From JBBSJZ01 sp041739875 (GTDB lineage: Bacteria; Planctomycetota; Planctomycetia; Pirellulales; Pirellulaceae), in contig JBGSNA010000225.1 of NCBI GenBank assembly GCA_041739875.1, forward strand, positions 55,591 to 119,590: a stretch of 64,000 nucleotides of DNA, in the 5' to 3' direction. The translations under genes and the position numbers were made by a program. Under the pieces are notes generated by a model. It did not search any database. It was not told the DNA's origin and saw only the letters and a program-made list of their open reading frames with translations. This document shows positions 41,557-50,489 of this stretch, in pieces (position 1 is the first letter of the stretch; every line of letters begins with the position of its first letter).

Positions 41557-44445
41557 TCAATCCAGATATCGAAAGTCCAACGATGCGAAGACTGAGTGTA
41601 CCAAGAGTTGAAGCCGGTCCAAATCTTGGGAGTCGTCCAGATACCTTAACGATTCGGAGATCTCGATCGGTGTCGGCTCGCGACACAGGCAATCTTGGAA
41701 AATGGTGCGAATCAAACGTTCACGATTACTCGAAGCATACAGGTCTTGATAACGTTTCGCCGCAGCGATTGCGCGGTCGCTCACCCACGGATGATTGAGC
41801 AACACGAGTGCCTGGGACGATACCGTGCTGCGTGGTCGCTCGCCCACAGAGACACTGGCATCGGCAAAGTCGAACGCTTCAAAGAGATCCGGAAGCGAGT
41901 TGCGAAATACGGGCTGATAGATGCTGCGCCGAAGCGAAAGGTGCTTGTAACCGTAATCCGCGTTGGGGGAACCAATAATCATTGATCCGCCCATCGTTAG
42001 GTCCAACTCACCACTGATTTGTAACATCGAGTCTCGAAGCGATTCTGCTGTGAGCCGACGTGAATGGCCTCGCCAATAGTAACGATTCGCAGGGTCCACA
42101 CGCTGCTGGTCGTCAGTCGGATTAGAGATGCCACGGCGATAAACATTCGACATCACGATGGTTCGGACAAGATGCTTTGTCGACCATCCGCTTCGGATCA
42201 ATTCACTGGCGAGCCAATCCAGGAGTTCCGGATGACTCGGATGAGTCCCGGTCGTGCCAAAATTATTTACTGAGACCACGAGTCCTTGGCCCATCAGCCA
42301 ACACCAAACTCGATTTGCATAGACTCGTGCCGTGAGCGGATTGGCGGGATGGCTCAACCATTGAGCCAATTCCAATCGGCCACTTGAACTCGCGGCGATT
42401 TCAATGCGAGATCCAATGTCGACTGCACTTAAAAAACCACGGGGAACGACTTCGCCGAGGTTGCGAACATCTCCGCGAATATGGATCGCACAATTCGTTG
42501 GTGACTCTTGCTCCACGATCGTCATGAAGCGAGGACGGCTCGCCAGCAATTGCTCGATGGTCTTGCGCTCGGACTTAAGTGACGCCAATTCCTTTGTTGC
42601 CGGCTTGTCGATCGCTTGTGGCTTAGAATTTTGTTTCTCGCGGCGCTTCGTCGATTCGTTGACCGCGACAATCGTTTCGTTTGGGATAGGCAGGAACTGG
42701 ACTGCGTCAACAATCACGTGACCATCGGATTCGTCATTGGTGATAAGCACGAATGCTTGGCCGTCTTTTTCAAATCGAAACTCACCGAGGGAAATCCAAA
42801 TCGCTTCTTCGGGAGGGTTGGATCGCTGGTCAATTCGTACGAGTGTTTCACCATCCGCACTAAAGACACGGACCATGGCATTGGACGCACGGTTCTCGCT
42901 AGCAGAATACGCCAAGCGGACGCGGTACTGTCCCGGTGCAAGTGCCGACGGCTCGAACGTCGCGGTTTTTTTGCCCTTGTCTGTGTTTTCATCATGGATA
43001 TAGCCATCGCCAACGAATCGGCCCACATGAGTCGATTCCATCCACGATCCCACGAGCTTCGCGTGCCGACTGTCCACGACCACGCCATCCAGTTCTTGCA
43101 CAGGAATAGCGCGGACGTCTTTGGCCAGCTTTCGGTCGTTCGCTTGATTGAGTTTCGCCAGTTGTTCGTCGATGCTCGCCAGTCGTTGCTCCAGCGACGC
43201 GTAGTGAGCCTCGTCGCTTTCACTTAACGGAAGCGGTTTTTCGATCCACTTGGAAAGGTTCGCGTGCTCAAGAGCGAGTGAAGAGTGGAGAATGCCGGCG
43301 AGCGAGTAATAGTCACTTGTTGGAATCGGATCAAACTTGTGATCGTGGCACCGGGCGCAACCGATGGTTTGTCCCAGGTAGGCTCGTCCAATCACTTCCA
43401 GTTGCTCATCGACATAATCCATTTCGAGCTGGGTTTTGTCTTGTTGCTCAAGATTCGTGTTCCCAATCGCCAAGAATGTCGTCGCCGTCAGCTGCATCTG
43501 GCGCTCTCGCAGATCGTCGGACTGCATCAGATCACCAGCGACCTGTTCACGTATCATTTGATCGAAGGGACGGTCTTCAGCGAATGATTGAACGAGATAG
43601 TCGCGGTATCGCCAAGCTTCGGGCAGGACGAAACCTCTCAACGTAATGGACTCGGCATAACGCACCACATCCATCCAATTGCGAGCGAACCGTTCGCCGA
43701 AATGCGGTGAGTCAAGCAATTTGTCCACCAGCTCGCGATAGGCAGAATCTTTGTCACGCTCGAACGCGTCCAAAGTGGCGTTTGTATCGCTTGAGGGTGG
43801 CAATCCCGTTAAATCGAAATAGAGTCTGCGCACCAGCGCGCGAGAATTTGCTTCCTCAGTTGCCGTAAGCCCCAATGACGTGATTTGGCGCCCCACGAAA
43901 TCATCGATCGGTGAAATTGAATGACGGGTACTTGCTTCCGCGATCAATGGAGCTTGAAGCTCACGATACGCCCAATGGTCTTTGGCTTTTTCAACGGACA
44001 GTCCCGTTTGTGGTTTTGGAATCGGCGACGTTGCTGGTCGTGGGTCAATCGCACCCTCCGCAATCCATTGTCGGAACGCCCCGATGAGAGCTTGCGGCAA
44101 CTCACCATCAGGCGGCATCTGCAAATCGGGGTTGCCGTAGGTCATTGCCACAAGCAAACGACTTTGGTCAGGGTCGCCTGGAATAATGGCAGGCCCAGAG
44201 TCTCCGCCCTCGGCCCAGCCACTATTCGAGTCGAGTAACAGCCCACCGCTCGCTTCGGTCTCCGTCGAATGGCATTCAATACAGTGCTCGATGAGCGCGG
44301 GGCGAATTTCGGACTCAAAGAAATCAATCCTCGCCTGCTCAGCTGACTGAAGATTCGATTGCGAGAAAGCAACGCGGGAGTCCGCGAACAGCGCGGCCGT
44401 GACTGCTAATGCAAAAGTCAGGATTGCTGATCGAACGTGCATCAC
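41557..44445 (-). CDS. Planctomycete cytochrome-like protein: PSCyt1-DUF1549-golvesin-like-DUF1553
   Basis: A 962-residue exported protein; the signal is ILTFALAVTAALFA. A cytochrome-like domain at about 35-130 has heme motif CIECH and the later Met segment DLQMPPDGELP. DUF1549 follows (VRRLYFDLTGLPP, HFGERFARNWMDVVRYAES), with a second heme-like motif CARCHDHKFDPIP. About 450-600 is an inserted domain resembling golvesin C-termini (VVVDSRHAKLVGSWMES, GQYRVRLAYSASENRASNA, HVIVDAVQFLP). The end is DUF1553 (NPLTARVYANRVWCWLMGQGLV). The function of these proteins is unknown; electron transfer coupled to polysaccharide attack is a guess. Divergent from the ThuA gene. Confidence 0.88.
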   Translation of the reverse strand: MMHVRSAILTFALAVTAALFADSRVAFSQSNLQSAEQARIDFFESEIRPALIEHCIECHSTETEASGGLLLDSNSGWAEGGDSGPAIIPGDPDQSRLLVAMTYGNPDLQMPPDGELPQALIGAFRQWIAEGAIDPRPATSPIPKPQTGLSVEKAKDHWAYRELQAPLIAEASTRHSISPIDDFVGRQITSLGLTATEEANSRALVRRLYFDLTGLPPSSDTNATLDAFERDKDSAYRELVDKLLDSPHFGERFARNWMDVVRYAESITLRGFVLPEAWRYRDYLVQSFAEDRPFDQMIREQVAGDLMQSDDLRERQMQLTATTFLAIGNTNLEQQDKTQLEMDYVDEQLEVIGRAYLGQTIGCARCHDHKFDPIPTSDYYSLAGILHSSLALEHANLSKWIEKPLPLSESDEAHYASLEQRLASIDEQLAKLNQANDRKLAKDVRAIPVQELDGVVVDSRHAKLVGSWMESTHVGRFVGDGYIHDENTDKGKKTATFEPSALAPGQYRVRLAYSASENRASNAMVRVFSADGETLVRIDQRSNPPEEAIWISLGEFRFEKDGQAFVLITNDESDGHVIVDAVQFLPIPNETIVAVNESTKRREKQNSKPQAIDKPATKELASLKSERKTIEQLLASRPRFMTIVEQESPTNCAIHIRGDVRNLGEVVPRGFLSAVDIGSRIEIAASSSGRLELAQWLSHPANPLTARVYANRVWCWLMGQGLVVSVNNFGTTGTHPSHPELLDWLASELIRSGWSTKHLVRTIVMSNVYRRGISNPTDDQQRVDPANRYYWRGHSRRLTAESLRDSMLQISGELDLTMGGSMIIGSPNADYGYKHLSLRRSIYQPVFRNSLPDLFEAFDFADASVSVGERPRSTVSSQALVLLNHPWVSDRAIAAAKRYQDLYASSNRERLIRTIFQDCLCREPTPIEISESLRYLDDSQDLDRLQLLVHSVFASLDFRYLD

Positions 44446-44772
44446 GAATTCTGGGGCGGGAATAGAGGGTGAGAGGGTGAACTAAGCTTACTGTATTTCG
44501 CGCACTCAGGTCAAACTTTGTCGATAATGATCAAGGATTGCACTGCGCAGCGAGATTGCACTGCGCAGCAAGGATTCCACAGCGGAGTACGTGCAAGAAC
44601 GGCACCCTGCCTTTCCCGCGGATCGAAAATGTGAGCGACGACGATTTCTGCGATTTTACACCGCGGAAAACCAAGCGGTCAAAATTGTGGCACCCCGCAT
44701 AGGCATCTGCTAAGTTGCCTAGCTCATTCAGTCGTAAATTGGCTTGGTCATTACAAACTCCCAGAGACTTTC
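44446..44772. other. Divergent intergenic region with an 18-bp tandem repeat
   Basis: Promoter space between the PSCyt gene (-) and the ThuA gene (+). At 44536-44571 an 18-base unit starting GATTGCACTGCGCAGC is repeated twice, differing at the last two bases. No gene or RNA was recognised. Confidence 0.7.
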
Positions 44773-45657
44773 ATGATTCGCTACCATTTATTCGCCACTT
44801 TGTTGACCTCGTTTTTCTTGACGCCAGCAATCTACAGTCAAACGGCTGCCGCAGAATCGAATCGAAAGATTGTGCTTGTCGCAGGCGAGACAGCGAAAGT
44901 TGATGCCGTTGGGCACCATGACTATCTTGCTGGATGCAAGTGTCTCGAAGTGCTGCTCAACCAAACTGTTGGTGTGATGACTGTTCAGGTGACAGAAGGC
45001 TGGCCGAGCGATGAAGGCGTGTTTGAGAATGCCAGCTCCATTGTGTTTTACACAGACGGCGGCGGGAAACAGGCTTTCCTTGCTTCTCCCGAGCGTGTTG
45101 CAAAAATGCAATCGCTTGTCGATTCAGGGGTCGGTATCGTGATGATTCACCAAGCAGTCGATTTTCCGAACGAATTCACTGAACAAGGTCGCGCGTGGAT
45201 CGGCGGTGTCTATGAAAACGGTAATTCTGGACGCGGGCATTGGCCGAGCAATCACGTTGACTTCCCCGATCATCCAATCACTCGAGGCGCGACGCCTTGG
45301 CAGATTAATGATGGCTGGCTCAATGGGATTCAATTCGTTGAAGAGATGAAGGGCATCACTCCGCTCGTGTGGTCTGGGAAAGAATACGCCGGCAGTCGTG
45401 CGGGCTTGGATGTGGACATCGTCGGTTGGGCGTATGAGCGACCAAAAGGCGGACGTTCATTCTCTTTCACTGGACTCGACGCACACTCCGCTTGGTCGCT
45501 TCCCGGAATGCGTCAAATCGTCGTTAACGGAGTGCTGTGGTCCGCAGGCGAGGAAGTGCCGCCACACGGAGCGTCCAGCAAAGTCGAGCTAGCAGACTTG
45601 GAACTGTTGCAAACACCTCGCGAGCCAAAGAAACCAGCAAAGAAACCCAAGGCTTAA
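44773..45657 (+). CDS. Secreted ThuA-domain protein
   Basis: A 294-residue protein with a signal peptide (LFATLLTSFFLTPAIYSQTAAA). The ThuA domain (trehalose-utilisation-like, a glutamine-amidotransferase-like fold) shows VLVAGETAKVDAVGHHDYL, SSIVFYTDGGGKQAFL, GIVMIHQAVDF, and the end GGRSFSFTGLDAHSAWS followed by QIVVNGVLWSAG. In planctomycetes these proteins sit next to sugar-degradation genes, which suits the GH5 and DUF1080 genes here. Its enzymatic role is not established. Neither neighbour is in the same transcript: it is divergent from the PSCyt gene and convergent with the GH5 gene. Confidence 0.88.
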   Translation: MIRYHLFATLLTSFFLTPAIYSQTAAAESNRKIVLVAGETAKVDAVGHHDYLAGCKCLEVLLNQTVGVMTVQVTEGWPSDEGVFENASSIVFYTDGGGKQAFLASPERVAKMQSLVDSGVGIVMIHQAVDFPNEFTEQGRAWIGGVYENGNSGRGHWPSNHVDFPDHPITRGATPWQINDGWLNGIQFVEEMKGITPLVWSGKEYAGSRAGLDVDIVGWAYERPKGGRSFSFTGLDAHSAWSLPGMRQIVVNGVLWSAGEEVPPHGASSKVELADLELLQTPREPKKPAKKPKA

Positions 45658-45791
45658 CTCGGTTGTTCGTTCAGTCCAAGGATGACTTTAGAAAAGAATA
45701 ATACGCCATAAACACCATTCGAATGGAATCGGCGCACGCACCGGTCGGATGAGCGTGGATCTTCCAGCACAATGCTCACTTGAAGTTGCGG

Positions 45792-46958
45792 TTACTTGCC
45801 AGCTTGGATGGATATCGACATTGACTTGAACTTTACGAGCCAAGTTCCAATGACGGATTCAGCTAGTGTAGGCTTGTCTTTGGTTAACAGCGTGTCAGCC
45901 GGCGTTCCCCAGTAGAAGCTGATCCAACCGTCGGCATGTTCAGCGGAACGGGTGACGAAGTCTTCGATGCTCGCGATGTCCGCTTTGAGCGGGAACATTT
46001 CTTCGATGATGAGCGGCTTTCCGATGTCGTACTTTTTCAATGCTTTGAGGGCTTCGTCGATCTTCCCCGTCTCGGGATAGAAATGCACGGCGACAAAATC
46101 GAGTGGGCCGCTGACTTCTGGAGAATAAAACAGGGGTTCGCCACCGCCGAAAACAAATACCCAGGGAATCACACCGACGGTCACGAGATGCGATGAGTCA
46201 TGTTCGCGGATTGCATCAGTCATTTGCTTCACCCACGCAGCCGCAATCTCCTTTCGTTCGCGTCCTTTGGCATCAAGTGAGATTCGTTGGACGAAGAACT
46301 TTCCGTCGAGATCGCCCGTCAACCAATCCGTCTCTGGTTCTTTTCCAGGCAGGATGGGCTCGTTCATCAAGTCATAACAAAACACGGCGGGGCTCGATGC
46401 ACACGTCTTGGCAACGGCTCGCCAAAACGACGCCTGGACCTCCCATCGTTGTGTCTCATCAAGTGCGTCGTACCACGATGGAATATTATGTTTGTGGTAG
46501 CACGCTAAGCCTGTGACGTCGAGATACAACCCAGTCGTCTCGGCTAGTTGGACGAGCTTTGAAAGTTGTTGAAGCGCCCGCTCATTGGGCTGGCTTGGCG
46601 TGTCCATGAACTTGCCGAGCTGTAAATGCACACGAACGCAATTTGCTCCGAGTTCTTTGATTTCCTGGAAGTCGTCGACGACAGTATCCCATTCATCGAT
46701 CCAGTATTCGTCAAGCAACCTACCGTCGGAGTCGTGGTCGTAATTTACGCCCCAGATCACAAACCGTTCGAGAGACGAAGCTTGGACGAAGTGCGTTTGG
46801 TCGTCACTGACACGAATAGGCTCCATCAAAACAGGCGCAGCAGTGGGCGCTAATCCAGACGCACCTGTCTGGGCGAAGAGAGTCGCTGCGGTGCAGCACC
46901 ATCCGACAAGACTCAAAACAAGTGCTCGCTCAACCGGATATCGTGAGTCGTTCGTCAT
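45792..46958 (-). CDS. Secreted glycoside hydrolase, GH5-like (cellulase superfamily)
   Basis: A 388-residue protein with a signal (VLSLVGWCCTAATLFA). The TIM-barrel pattern of clan GH-A is clear: VIWGVNYDHD (strand 1), ELGANCVRVHLQLG, AVFCYDLMNEPILP with the acid/base Glu (about 197), and PLIIEEMFPL with the nucleophile Glu (about 317). FVAVHFYPETG carries the conserved His/Tyr of strand 6. The substrate is unknown; a beta-1,4-linked polysaccharide is likely, inferred from the family. It lies 14 bases after the DUF1501 gene and is the last gene of a four-gene minus-strand run (52817 down to 45792). Confidence 0.87.
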   Translation of the reverse strand: MTNDSRYPVERALVLSLVGWCCTAATLFAQTGASGLAPTAAPVLMEPIRVSDDQTHFVQASSLERFVIWGVNYDHDSDGRLLDEYWIDEWDTVVDDFQEIKELGANCVRVHLQLGKFMDTPSQPNERALQQLSKLVQLAETTGLYLDVTGLACYHKHNIPSWYDALDETQRWEVQASFWRAVAKTCASSPAVFCYDLMNEPILPGKEPETDWLTGDLDGKFFVQRISLDAKGRERKEIAAAWVKQMTDAIREHDSSHLVTVGVIPWVFVFGGGEPLFYSPEVSGPLDFVAVHFYPETGKIDEALKALKKYDIGKPLIIEEMFPLKADIASIEDFVTRSAEHADGWISFYWGTPADTLLTKDKPTLAESVIGTWLVKFKSMSISIQAGK

Positions 46959-46972
46959 TGTGGTGCGTCTTT

Positions 46973-48412
46973 TTAGACTCGTATTAGCTCGGGGATGGGT
47001 TTACCGTGGTCGACGATCGGGGTCGGACGGCCGTTGAAGTCTTCGATGAAAACTTTCGACGAGTCAATGCCGAGATGGTGGTAGATCGTTGCCAAGAAAT
47101 CGCCGGGGCCACAGTGGCGTTCGACGACGTCTTCGCCCCGCTTATCGGTCGCACCAATGAATCGCCCGGTTTCGATACCTCCGCCAGCCCACAGATTCGA
47201 GAAGGCTCTCGGCCAATGATCGCGTCCTGGTTGTGATGTTCCGGCGGCGGCACTCGCGTTACCAGCACCCGTGCTAGGTTGATAGTTGATCTTGGGTGTT
47301 CGGCCGAACTCGCCGGTGACGACAACTAAAACACGCTCATTCAGTCCGCGATCATATATGTCTTGGATCAACGCGGTGACGGCTTGGTCGTATGCAGCCG
47401 CTCGAAAACGCATTGCGTCGAACACATGGTGATTGACGGCGTGGTCGTCCCAGTTCTGTACTCGACCACAAAGTGGACCATGCAGACTGCTTGTAAGCAC
47501 TTCGACACCCGCTTCGACAAGTCGACGCGCCAGCAACAATTGTTGGCCCCACGTGTTGCGTCCATAGCGGTCTCGCGTCGCATCATCTTCTTGGCTTAAA
47601 TCGAATGCGTCTTTTGTTTGCGGGTTCGTGAGCAATGTCATCGCTTGGCTCTCGAACTCATCCAACGCCCCGAGTTCACCGTATTGGTCAAACGCACGCG
47701 ACATCGTATCGAGCTTTTGACGAAGATTGACGCGACGTCCCAGCCGATCGATTTCGTTTGCGTCCGTCAGCCCGATGTTGGGAACGACGAAGTTGGGTGC
47801 ATTCGGATCGCCAGTCACGGAGAACGGAGCATACGTTTCGCCGAGGTACGCTTGGCCGACGTAACTGGTTGGCGGATTCACACCGACATACGTAGGCAGC
47901 GGATTGGTGCGTGGTCCGTCTTGGCTTCGCATATAATTTGCGACGGACATCCAATCCGGTAAACGCGGAGCTGGCTTGTCGCGAGTATCACTGTCACCGG
48001 ACAACAATTGCATGGAACCGGCAGGGTGTCCGCCAGCCGTTTGGTGCATGCTTCGCAGTACCGTGAACTTGTCCGCAATACTCGCTTGCATCGGCAACAG
48101 TTCTGTGAAACGCATCCCAGTGACTTTCGTTGGGATGGTCCCGAACGGTCCACGGTATTCCGTCGTCGCGTCGGGTTTCGGATCGTAGGTGTCGATGTGC
48201 GAACAACCACCAGGCTTCCAGACCATAATCACGGCTGTCTTTTCACGCTTGGGCGTACTAGCACTCACATCGGGGCTTGCAGCTCGCAATCGCATGACGC
48301 CCGGTAGACTTAAACTCACAAAGCCAGCAATGCCAAGTCGCATGAAGCTTCGCCGCTTCAACTCAGCTCGCTGGTGTTCAAGTCGCTGAAGATCCAATCT
48401 TGCGTGGTTCAC
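46973..48412 (-). CDS. DUF1501 secreted protein
   Basis: A 479-residue DUF1501 protein with a twin-arginine signal (KRRSFMRLGIAGFVSLSLP). Motifs: VIMVWKPGGCSHIDTYDPKP, LRSMHQTAGGHPAGSMQLLSGD, VLTSSLHGPLCGRV and VVVTGEFGRTPKINYQPS. The His/Asp of the fold (WDDHAVNHHVF, GRDHWPRAFSNLWAGGG) are kept. It overlaps the PPC gene before it by four bases (ATGA). It is the second DUF1501 gene of the window, the first being 40140-41546, and each sits with a PSCyt gene. Confidence 0.9.
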   Translation of the reverse strand: MNHARLDLQRLEHQRAELKRRSFMRLGIAGFVSLSLPGVMRLRAASPDVSASTPKREKTAVIMVWKPGGCSHIDTYDPKPDATTEYRGPFGTIPTKVTGMRFTELLPMQASIADKFTVLRSMHQTAGGHPAGSMQLLSGDSDTRDKPAPRLPDWMSVANYMRSQDGPRTNPLPTYVGVNPPTSYVGQAYLGETYAPFSVTGDPNAPNFVVPNIGLTDANEIDRLGRRVNLRQKLDTMSRAFDQYGELGALDEFESQAMTLLTNPQTKDAFDLSQEDDATRDRYGRNTWGQQLLLARRLVEAGVEVLTSSLHGPLCGRVQNWDDHAVNHHVFDAMRFRAAAYDQAVTALIQDIYDRGLNERVLVVVTGEFGRTPKINYQPSTGAGNASAAAGTSQPGRDHWPRAFSNLWAGGGIETGRFIGATDKRGEDVVERHCGPGDFLATIYHHLGIDSSKVFIEDFNGRPTPIVDHGKPIPELIRV

Positions 48413-50442
48413 TTGGCCGCCTCCGCTAGAACGCGAATGTTGATGGGTTCCGACACGATGACATCTGCGATATCAGTTGAATTACCGCTTTCACCGGTGA
48501 CATATTTCACAACGCCACCGCCGTAGAATGCGATGCTGTAATCACCCGGAGGCGTTTTGAGTTTTGCCAGATCCACAGTGACTTCCGAAGCGTCTTTGTC
48601 CAGCGGCAAGTTGAAACTTGGATTGCTCTCGAAACCGTTGCCCCATGTTCGCATCGAAATACTAGCGCCGGAGAACTCGCTACGTTTTAAATGCACAAGC
48701 GGAATCGTGAGTTGCGAACCGGCTGGCGATTCATACACTTTCGATTCGCGAGGCTGGATCGTGATGGGGGCTGACTCAGCCTTCCCGACGGAAACCGGCA
48801 CACTGGAAAGCAAACGTTGCGACGGAATTTCCTGTGTCGCGTCCTTCACCAGCCACTGCATCGACGCCAAGCGACAAGGGCGAGTTACGGGAGTGTCGTT
48901 GATGGTTGCTCGCCCGAGGAATGAAGCATCTCGCCAACCATACGGTGCGTTTTCATGTGCTGTGACGAGCACGATGCCACGCGATTTGCCTGCGGCGATC
49001 TTCAAGCCATGTGCCGTGACTCCGTCAGGCAAGTTCTCCATTGCCAGTTCAATCTCGCCGTCGAACCCGTCGCGACGAATCGCCACAACTTCGATCGCCA
49101 TCGTGCCGCCAGGTCGCAGCGCGATGGGCTTGGACAGCGCATTGCGATCGCCGTTACGAAGCTCCATGTGCAAGCCCCAGCCAACGAGTGCAAAATCGGG
49201 TGCGGCCTTGCGTATGACAAGTCGATAGACGTTCTTGGGGTCGCTACGCGTTCCGCCAAACAGATCGAGTACTTTCACTTGATAACGTCCGTCGACGGGG
49301 ATCTCCAATTTGCTGAGGATGTCTGATGTTCCCGCCAAGAATGGTGGACCATCATAAGCGTATCCGTTGGACGAGACCTTCACGGGTTGAGGAATGTCTG
49401 AGAAGTCGACCACGTCAACAAGCCGCTCGCCGTCCGCGGACGTCTCCACTCGCTGGACAATGATCGACGGATCCGTGGGGCATCCCAATCGAGCCGAAGC
49501 AACTTCGACCCACCAAACATCGCCTTTCGTCGCGTTGAATTCGAACGTATCCACGTCCGCCGCTGGAAAGAAACTCGCCGCCATATCAACTGGCAACGTG
49601 ATCGATTGCGGTTGCTTATTGTTGGGCTCTAGTTCAGCCATCGCCGCTTCTTGGGGAAGACCAACGGGCGGCCAGGAGAACTCGTGGACTTCGTCGATTG
49701 AAGCCATGCGAGTCGCATTGGCGTCGCGAGTAAGTTCACGCAAGGCGAGTCGATAGAAGTAATGGGGGCCACCGTTAAATGTTAAGTCATGGACTTTGAC
49801 GAGATAGTCGCCGTCGCTGGGGGCGGTAAAGTCAACGAGATCTCCACCGCGCTGGACCAACAAGTCTCGGCCTGTGGCATCAGCAACGATCAGCACCGCA
49901 TTCAGCTTCGACTCGATCCCGCGACCAGCACAATCCACCGTGACGCGTTGGCCTTGACGCAAGGTGAAGCGATAGTGATTGATCGCCTTGACAGGCATCA
50001 CCGCATTGCAAACTGAGTTCAACGATAGCATCATTGCGTTGTCGATTGAAACCGATGGCGACATTTGCGTCACTTCATCGAGCATGTTGACGGAGAACAC
50101 TCTCGATGTCGACAAACCAAGCGGCGTCATCAGGCGCGCTTCGTGAATGCCTTCGGGGCAATCATCCGCGATGTTGACAACAAACTGGTTCGCTACCACT
50201 TCGCCTTTCTCGTCTTTCTTTGGAGTCGCCGTGAGTCCTGGATGCGAGAAGATCAACTCGGACGCTCCGTCGATGGACTCACCGGTGATCGTGATCTCAA
50301 CGTCGCAGCCCGCCCGGCCGCCCATCGGCATCGTGGTCAACAATCGGGGAGCAGGTAAACAAACCGATTGAGCCGGAGACCTGTGAGTGATCACCGCCTG
50401 CGTGCAAAGGGCAAGAAGGATCAGTGGAATTCGATTGCTCAT
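48409..50442 (-). CDS. Secreted protein with PPC-like beta-sandwich domains
   Basis: A 677-residue exported protein (MSNRIPLILLALCTQAVITHRSPA signal). Beta-sandwich domains are visible: an IPT/TIG-like N-terminal segment (GCDVEITITGESIDGASELIF), then pre-peptidase C-terminal-type domains, with NHYRFTLRQGQRVTVDCAGRG and DGDYLVKVHDLTFNGGPHYFYRLAL, then DVDTFEFNATKGDVWWVEV. No catalytic motif was found. It may bind carbohydrate or cell surface and assist the DUF1501 and PSCyt products. The start codon region is duplicated just upstream. It is translationally coupled to the DUF1501 gene. Confidence 0.82.
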   Translation of the reverse strand: MSNRIPLILLALCTQAVITHRSPAQSVCLPAPRLLTTMPMGGRAGCDVEITITGESIDGASELIFSHPGLTATPKKDEKGEVVANQFVVNIADDCPEGIHEARLMTPLGLSTSRVFSVNMLDEVTQMSPSVSIDNAMMLSLNSVCNAVMPVKAINHYRFTLRQGQRVTVDCAGRGIESKLNAVLIVADATGRDLLVQRGGDLVDFTAPSDGDYLVKVHDLTFNGGPHYFYRLALRELTRDANATRMASIDEVHEFSWPPVGLPQEAAMAELEPNNKQPQSITLPVDMAASFFPAADVDTFEFNATKGDVWWVEVASARLGCPTDPSIIVQRVETSADGERLVDVVDFSDIPQPVKVSSNGYAYDGPPFLAGTSDILSKLEIPVDGRYQVKVLDLFGGTRSDPKNVYRLVIRKAAPDFALVGWGLHMELRNGDRNALSKPIALRPGGTMAIEVVAIRRDGFDGEIELAMENLPDGVTAHGLKIAAGKSRGIVLVTAHENAPYGWRDASFLGRATINDTPVTRPCRLASMQWLVKDATQEIPSQRLLSSVPVSVGKAESAPITIQPRESKVYESPAGSQLTIPLVHLKRSEFSGASISMRTWGNGFESNPSFNLPLDKDASEVTVDLAKLKTPPGDYSIAFYGGGVVKYVTGESGNSTDIADVIVSEPINIRVLAEAAK

Positions 50443-50465
50443 AGTCGATTACTCATAGTCGATAA
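50438..50465. repeat. 14-bp tandem duplication covering the start codon of the PPC gene
   Basis: CTCATAGTCGATTA at 50438-50451 is followed by CTCATAGTCGATAA at 50452-50465. On the minus strand this repeats the ATG region, giving an upstream ORF MSNRL whose TGA overlaps the real start (50442-50440). See the finding on this. Confidence 0.88.
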
Positions 50466-50489
50466 CTTTCGCAACTCAATAGTTGGAAA

